Source of the DNA: Bacillota bacterium | GTDB lineage: Bacteria; Bacillota; Clostridia; Lachnospirales; Lachnospiraceae | Assembly (NCBI GenBank): GCA_023457255.1 | Contig: JAEWMB010000001.1 | Location: 1 to 63,538 of the forward strand | Reading direction: 5' to 3' | DNA: 63,538 bases | Shown: positions 61,370-63,538 of the stretch, piece after piece | Layout: each line of letters starts with the position of its first letter | Numbering within the stretch: position 1 is the stretch's first letter | The notes under the pieces: generated by a model | Databases searched by the model: none | Told to the model about the DNA's origin: nothing | What the model saw: the letters and a program-made list of their open reading frames with translations, nothing else | Program-made: the position numbers and the translations under genes

Positions 61370-62311
61370 TTATTTCTTCATCCACTTAGCATATAGGGTT
61401 GTATTTTTAGTAACTTTATCTGTTGCGAAGTTCCAAGTCTTTGTGTAACTTGAAGTTTTATACCAACCTACAAATTTGTATCCTTTTCTTGTAGGATTTG
61501 CTGGTTTTGTGATTTTAGAATTTTCTTTTACGTTTACTATCTTTAAAACGGTACTACCTGACTTTAAAGTAACTTTATACTGCTTTGCTACTGATGGCTT
61601 AACTACAATAACACAATTTTGTGAATTAACTTTCATTGTGTTAAGTGTAAATTGTTTTTTATACTTTTTATCAAAGTACAGATTTTTAATATCAAATCCA
61701 TAAGTTGAATTTACTACGCCGTTAATAGGAAAATTCTTTACTTCTTTCAGCACTTTATCATTAGCAATATCATAAAAGTACAATGAACCTGTCCACGCTT
61801 CTTCATCTTGTGTTTGTAAGCTATAGTCATAATCTGTATAACTAAGTGGTCTAACTGTATCAAACTTTCCATTTGTTGCATCAATGAACACCCATCTACC
61901 GTCTACATATATCTCATTCCAATCATGTCCATCCTCTGATAATACGCCACCCACAACTTTAGCTGGAAAACCCGCCGCTTGTGCTAAATACATTGTTGTA
62001 GACGCAAACGTATCACAAACACCATACTTAAACTGCTCTATACCTTCTAATCCTTCTGGTATATCCCAAGTATAAGTAATATTATTCCACGCCCATTGAT
62101 ATATAGCACGAACTTTTTCGTAATCATCTGTTATACCTGCTGTAATTTTCTGTGCTTCTGCTACGATTGCAGGGTCATCACTATATGCACTATACTTATA
62201 ATAATCAAGTGCGTAAGCATCGGTTCTCTCAGTGTAAGCTGCCTGAGCTGTTGCTCCTGAGAATATAGAAATTGATGTAAAAAGCATTACTGCTACGAAT
62301 AATTTTTTCAT
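61370..62311 (-). CDS. Secreted transglutaminase-like protein with InlB-type repeat
   Basis: A 313-residue exported protein. A signal peptide (MKKLFVAVMLFTSISIFSGA...AQA) is followed by a transglutaminase-like cysteine protease domain with the Cys in KYGVCDTFASTTMYLAQAAG, the His in EDGHDWNEIYVDG and the Asp in WVFIDATNG. The C-terminal 75 residues are one Listeria-Bacteroides (InlB) repeat (NPTRKGYKFVGWYKTSSYTK ... TTLYAKW). Such proteins act at the cell surface, in wall remodelling or adhesion. GGGAGG precedes the ATG. Whether it belongs to the CRESS element or to the host is unclear. Confidence 0.85.
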   Translation of the reverse strand: MKKLFVAVMLFTSISIFSGATAQAAYTERTDAYALDYYKYSAYSDDPAIVAEAQKITAGITDDYEKVRAIYQWAWNNITYTWDIPEGLEGIEQFKYGVCDTFASTTMYLAQAAGFPAKVVGGVLSEDGHDWNEIYVDGRWVFIDATNGKFDTVRPLSYTDYDYSLQTQDEEAWTGSLYFYDIANDKVLKEVKNFPINGVVNSTYGFDIKNLYFDKKYKKQFTLNTMKVNSQNCVIVVKPSVAKQYKVTLKSGSTVLKIVNVKENSKITKPANPTRKGYKFVGWYKTSSYTKTWNFATDKVTKNTTLYAKWMKK

Positions 62312-62620
62312 AATGTTTACCTCCCTGAAAATAAGTTTATTTGTTATCTTGGTTGTTTTCTACATTAAACCTCATAATTCAACCAATTTTCCAATAATTA
62401 ACTCATTTTATCATATACAAAAGCCACTTACAACATCCAAATTTAAACTCACATAGCCCGTGCACTAGGAAGAATGCGAAGATAGGTTCACACGCCGAGG
62501 TTTTCATTCTTCATATTCCAATATTTATTAATGTTTTTTGTAAGTATGTATGGTAATATATGTTAAAATATCATATAATGTTTTTATTATCTAGATAAAA
62601 ATTTATGGAGGGGCACAGTA
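62312..62620. other. Divergent intergenic region
   Basis: AT-rich, with one inverted repeat (GAAGAATG at 62470 and CATTCTTC near 62513) that could be a hairpin. GGAGGGG lies before the GTG at 62621. No copy of the tRNA-Gly 3' end was found here. Confidence 0.4.
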
Positions 62621-63538
62621 GTGATAAAACTTAAAAATATTTATGAAAAAAGACCTTTTCAGACAAGAAATGCAGACGAATTTAATCTAGAAAACATTTT
62701 AGATTTATTTGTTGATCCAACAGATGGATTAATTGGATGTTTTGATTATGAAAATACGATTGTAAAAGGTAAAATGGGTTCAGGTAAGACTATGTATTTA
62801 CGTGCTAATCAAGCATATTATATGTATACGTTGGTTCCAAGCTTATTGAATGAAAGTGAAATAATATTACCTATTTACATCAAACTAAGTGATTTTCAGA
62901 ATTTTAAAAAAAGTGATTCTATATATGCGGCTATTATTGTAAGAGTTGTCGAGGAAATGACTAATTCTTTAGAATATCTCCAATCAGGAGAAAATATGGC
63001 TAATTTACATAGAGGATTTCAATTACTAAATACTTCCGATACTCGTAAAGGTGGTTTAAATCGAGTACTTAGAATGCTATCTGAATTAACTGCTGATGAA
63101 TATATTGAAACGGTTCAATCAGAATTAGCGGCAAGTGGACACATTGGAAATGATTTTCTTAAGGCTTGTGCTAACTACTCAAATAGCCATGTTCTGGAGT
63201 TGAAAAAAACCGGAAAGCCGCGATTTGAAGATATTGTTAATGCTTATAATGAAATATTAAAACCCTATAACGGTAAATTATTAATTTTATTTGATGAGGT
63301 TGGTTCACTTAACAAAGATTTTTTTAAGGAAGATGGAGATACTTCATTATTTGAAGTTCTAATGAATCAGCTTAGAACACTACCATTTGTTAGAACAAAG
63401 ATAGCAATTTATCCCTATGGATATTCTGATATTCTTACTGAAACAAGATATGGTGATAATATTAAATTAGAAGCGGATATTGTTTACAAAGATTATGAGT
63501 CATTTTTAAATAGAACAATAGCGCTAATAGACCAATAC
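62621..63538 (+). CDS. P-loop ATPase, N-terminal part (runs off the window)
   Basis: 306 codons are open to the window edge from a GTG at 62621 with GGAGGGG upstream. The product begins VIKLKNIYEKRPFQTRNADE; Walker A is KGKMGSGKTMYL (about 49-60), Walker B is KLLILFDEVGSL (about 220-231), and a later strand reads TKIAIYPYGYSD. This fits an ORC/CDC6-like or STAND-type AAA ATPase, a group often found in mobile-element and defence contexts. The C-terminus is missing, so any effector domain is unseen. Confidence 0.65.
   Translation, partial: MIKLKNIYEKRPFQTRNADEFNLENILDLFVDPTDGLIGCFDYENTIVKGKMGSGKTMYLRANQAYYMYTLVPSLLNESEIILPIYIKLSDFQNFKKSDSIYAAIIVRVVEEMTNSLEYLQSGENMANLHRGFQLLNTSDTRKGGLNRVLRMLSELTADEYIETVQSELAASGHIGNDFLKACANYSNSHVLELKKTGKPRFEDIVNAYNEILKPYNGKLLILFDEVGSLNKDFFKEDGDTSLFEVLMNQLRTLPFVRTKIAIYPYGYSDILTETRYGDNIKLEADIVYKDYESFLNRTIALIDQY

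Noticed and set aside
61340..62480. Possible right-hand att copy (CCGTGCAC at about 61352, CCCGTGCACT at about 62458)
   Set aside because: Only about 8 bases resemble the tRNA end, without the GTTCGAATCCCGTC part; not enough to call a boundary.
1..63538. CRISPR arrays, rRNA genes
   Set aside because: I saw no regularly spaced short repeats and no rRNA sequence. The only recurring sequences are the tRNA-derived scars and T-box elements.

Overview
The window looks like chromosome of a low-GC, plant-fibre-degrading Clostridia of the Lachnospiraceae type, close in character to Lachnoclostridium phytofermentans. This is inferred from AT-rich DNA with strong AGGAGG-type ribosome binding sites, T-box leaders, many two-component/AraC/ABC sugar systems, and the set of secreted or intracellular glycosidases (GH28, GH5 with binding modules, GH2, GH67).

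Layout. 1-50 is the first codons of an IS3-like transposase. 170-3270 holds a SHOCT-tailed membrane protein, a DUF1801 protein and a GH28 pectinase. 3647-11133 is a YesMN-type two-component system followed by a lipoprotein binding protein and two LplB/LplC-type permeases, a likely pectin-oligosaccharide uptake locus. 11493-18392 contains a zinc-ribbon membrane protein, a 564-residue coiled-coil protein, a secreted modular GH5 endoglucanase and small proteins. 18704-19394 is an Xre regulator overlapping a peptide deformylase, behind a promoter bracketed by two matching palindromes.

20274-29565 is an accretion zone on the 3' end of a tRNA-Gly(GCC) gene. It contains relic copies of the tRNA 3' end, three decayed integrase C-termini and a patchwork of small accessory genes (CD3324-like, degenerate APH, DJ-1, NUDIX, AraC-VOC fusion, PhnB-like VOC, alpha-alpha toroid protein, AraC) plus broken genes (PepF relic, P-loop-less kinase). 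A perfect 73-bp direct repeat (24501-24573 and 29442-29514) marks the newest unit.

29718-37124 is amino-acid metabolism: a Trp T-box and TrpB2; then a Leu T-box, a second T-box-like terminator unit, leuA, an SMC/OLD-like ATPase with a TOPRIM-like partner, and azlCD. 37759-49775 is sugar catabolism: GH2, two AraC regulators, GH67 alpha-glucuronidase, L-fucose isomerase, a fuculokinase/rhamnulokinase and a FucU-type mutarotase. 49916-55824 holds an ABC-2 exporter with a double-MerR regulator, proC, a small gene with a leader ORF, and a ferredoxin divergent from a Crp/Fnr regulator.

From the second, identical tRNA-Gly (56058-56128) rightwards there is an integrated element: tyrosine integrase, a CRESS-DNA-virus-like Rep (HUH endonuclease plus SF3 helicase), a 241-residue unknown, a small possible ssDNA-binding protein, an HTH regulator and a divergent zinc-ribbon protein. 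Just upstream of rep lies a perfect 10-bp stem whose loop on the rep-sense strand reads CAGTATTAC, fitting the NANTATTAC origin nonanucleotide of circoviruses and geminiviruses, with a tandem hexamer abutting the stem as in circoviruses. This is the most exciting signal in the window. The right end of the element was not found; a secreted transglutaminase with an InlB-type repeat and a P-loop ATPase running off the edge follow.
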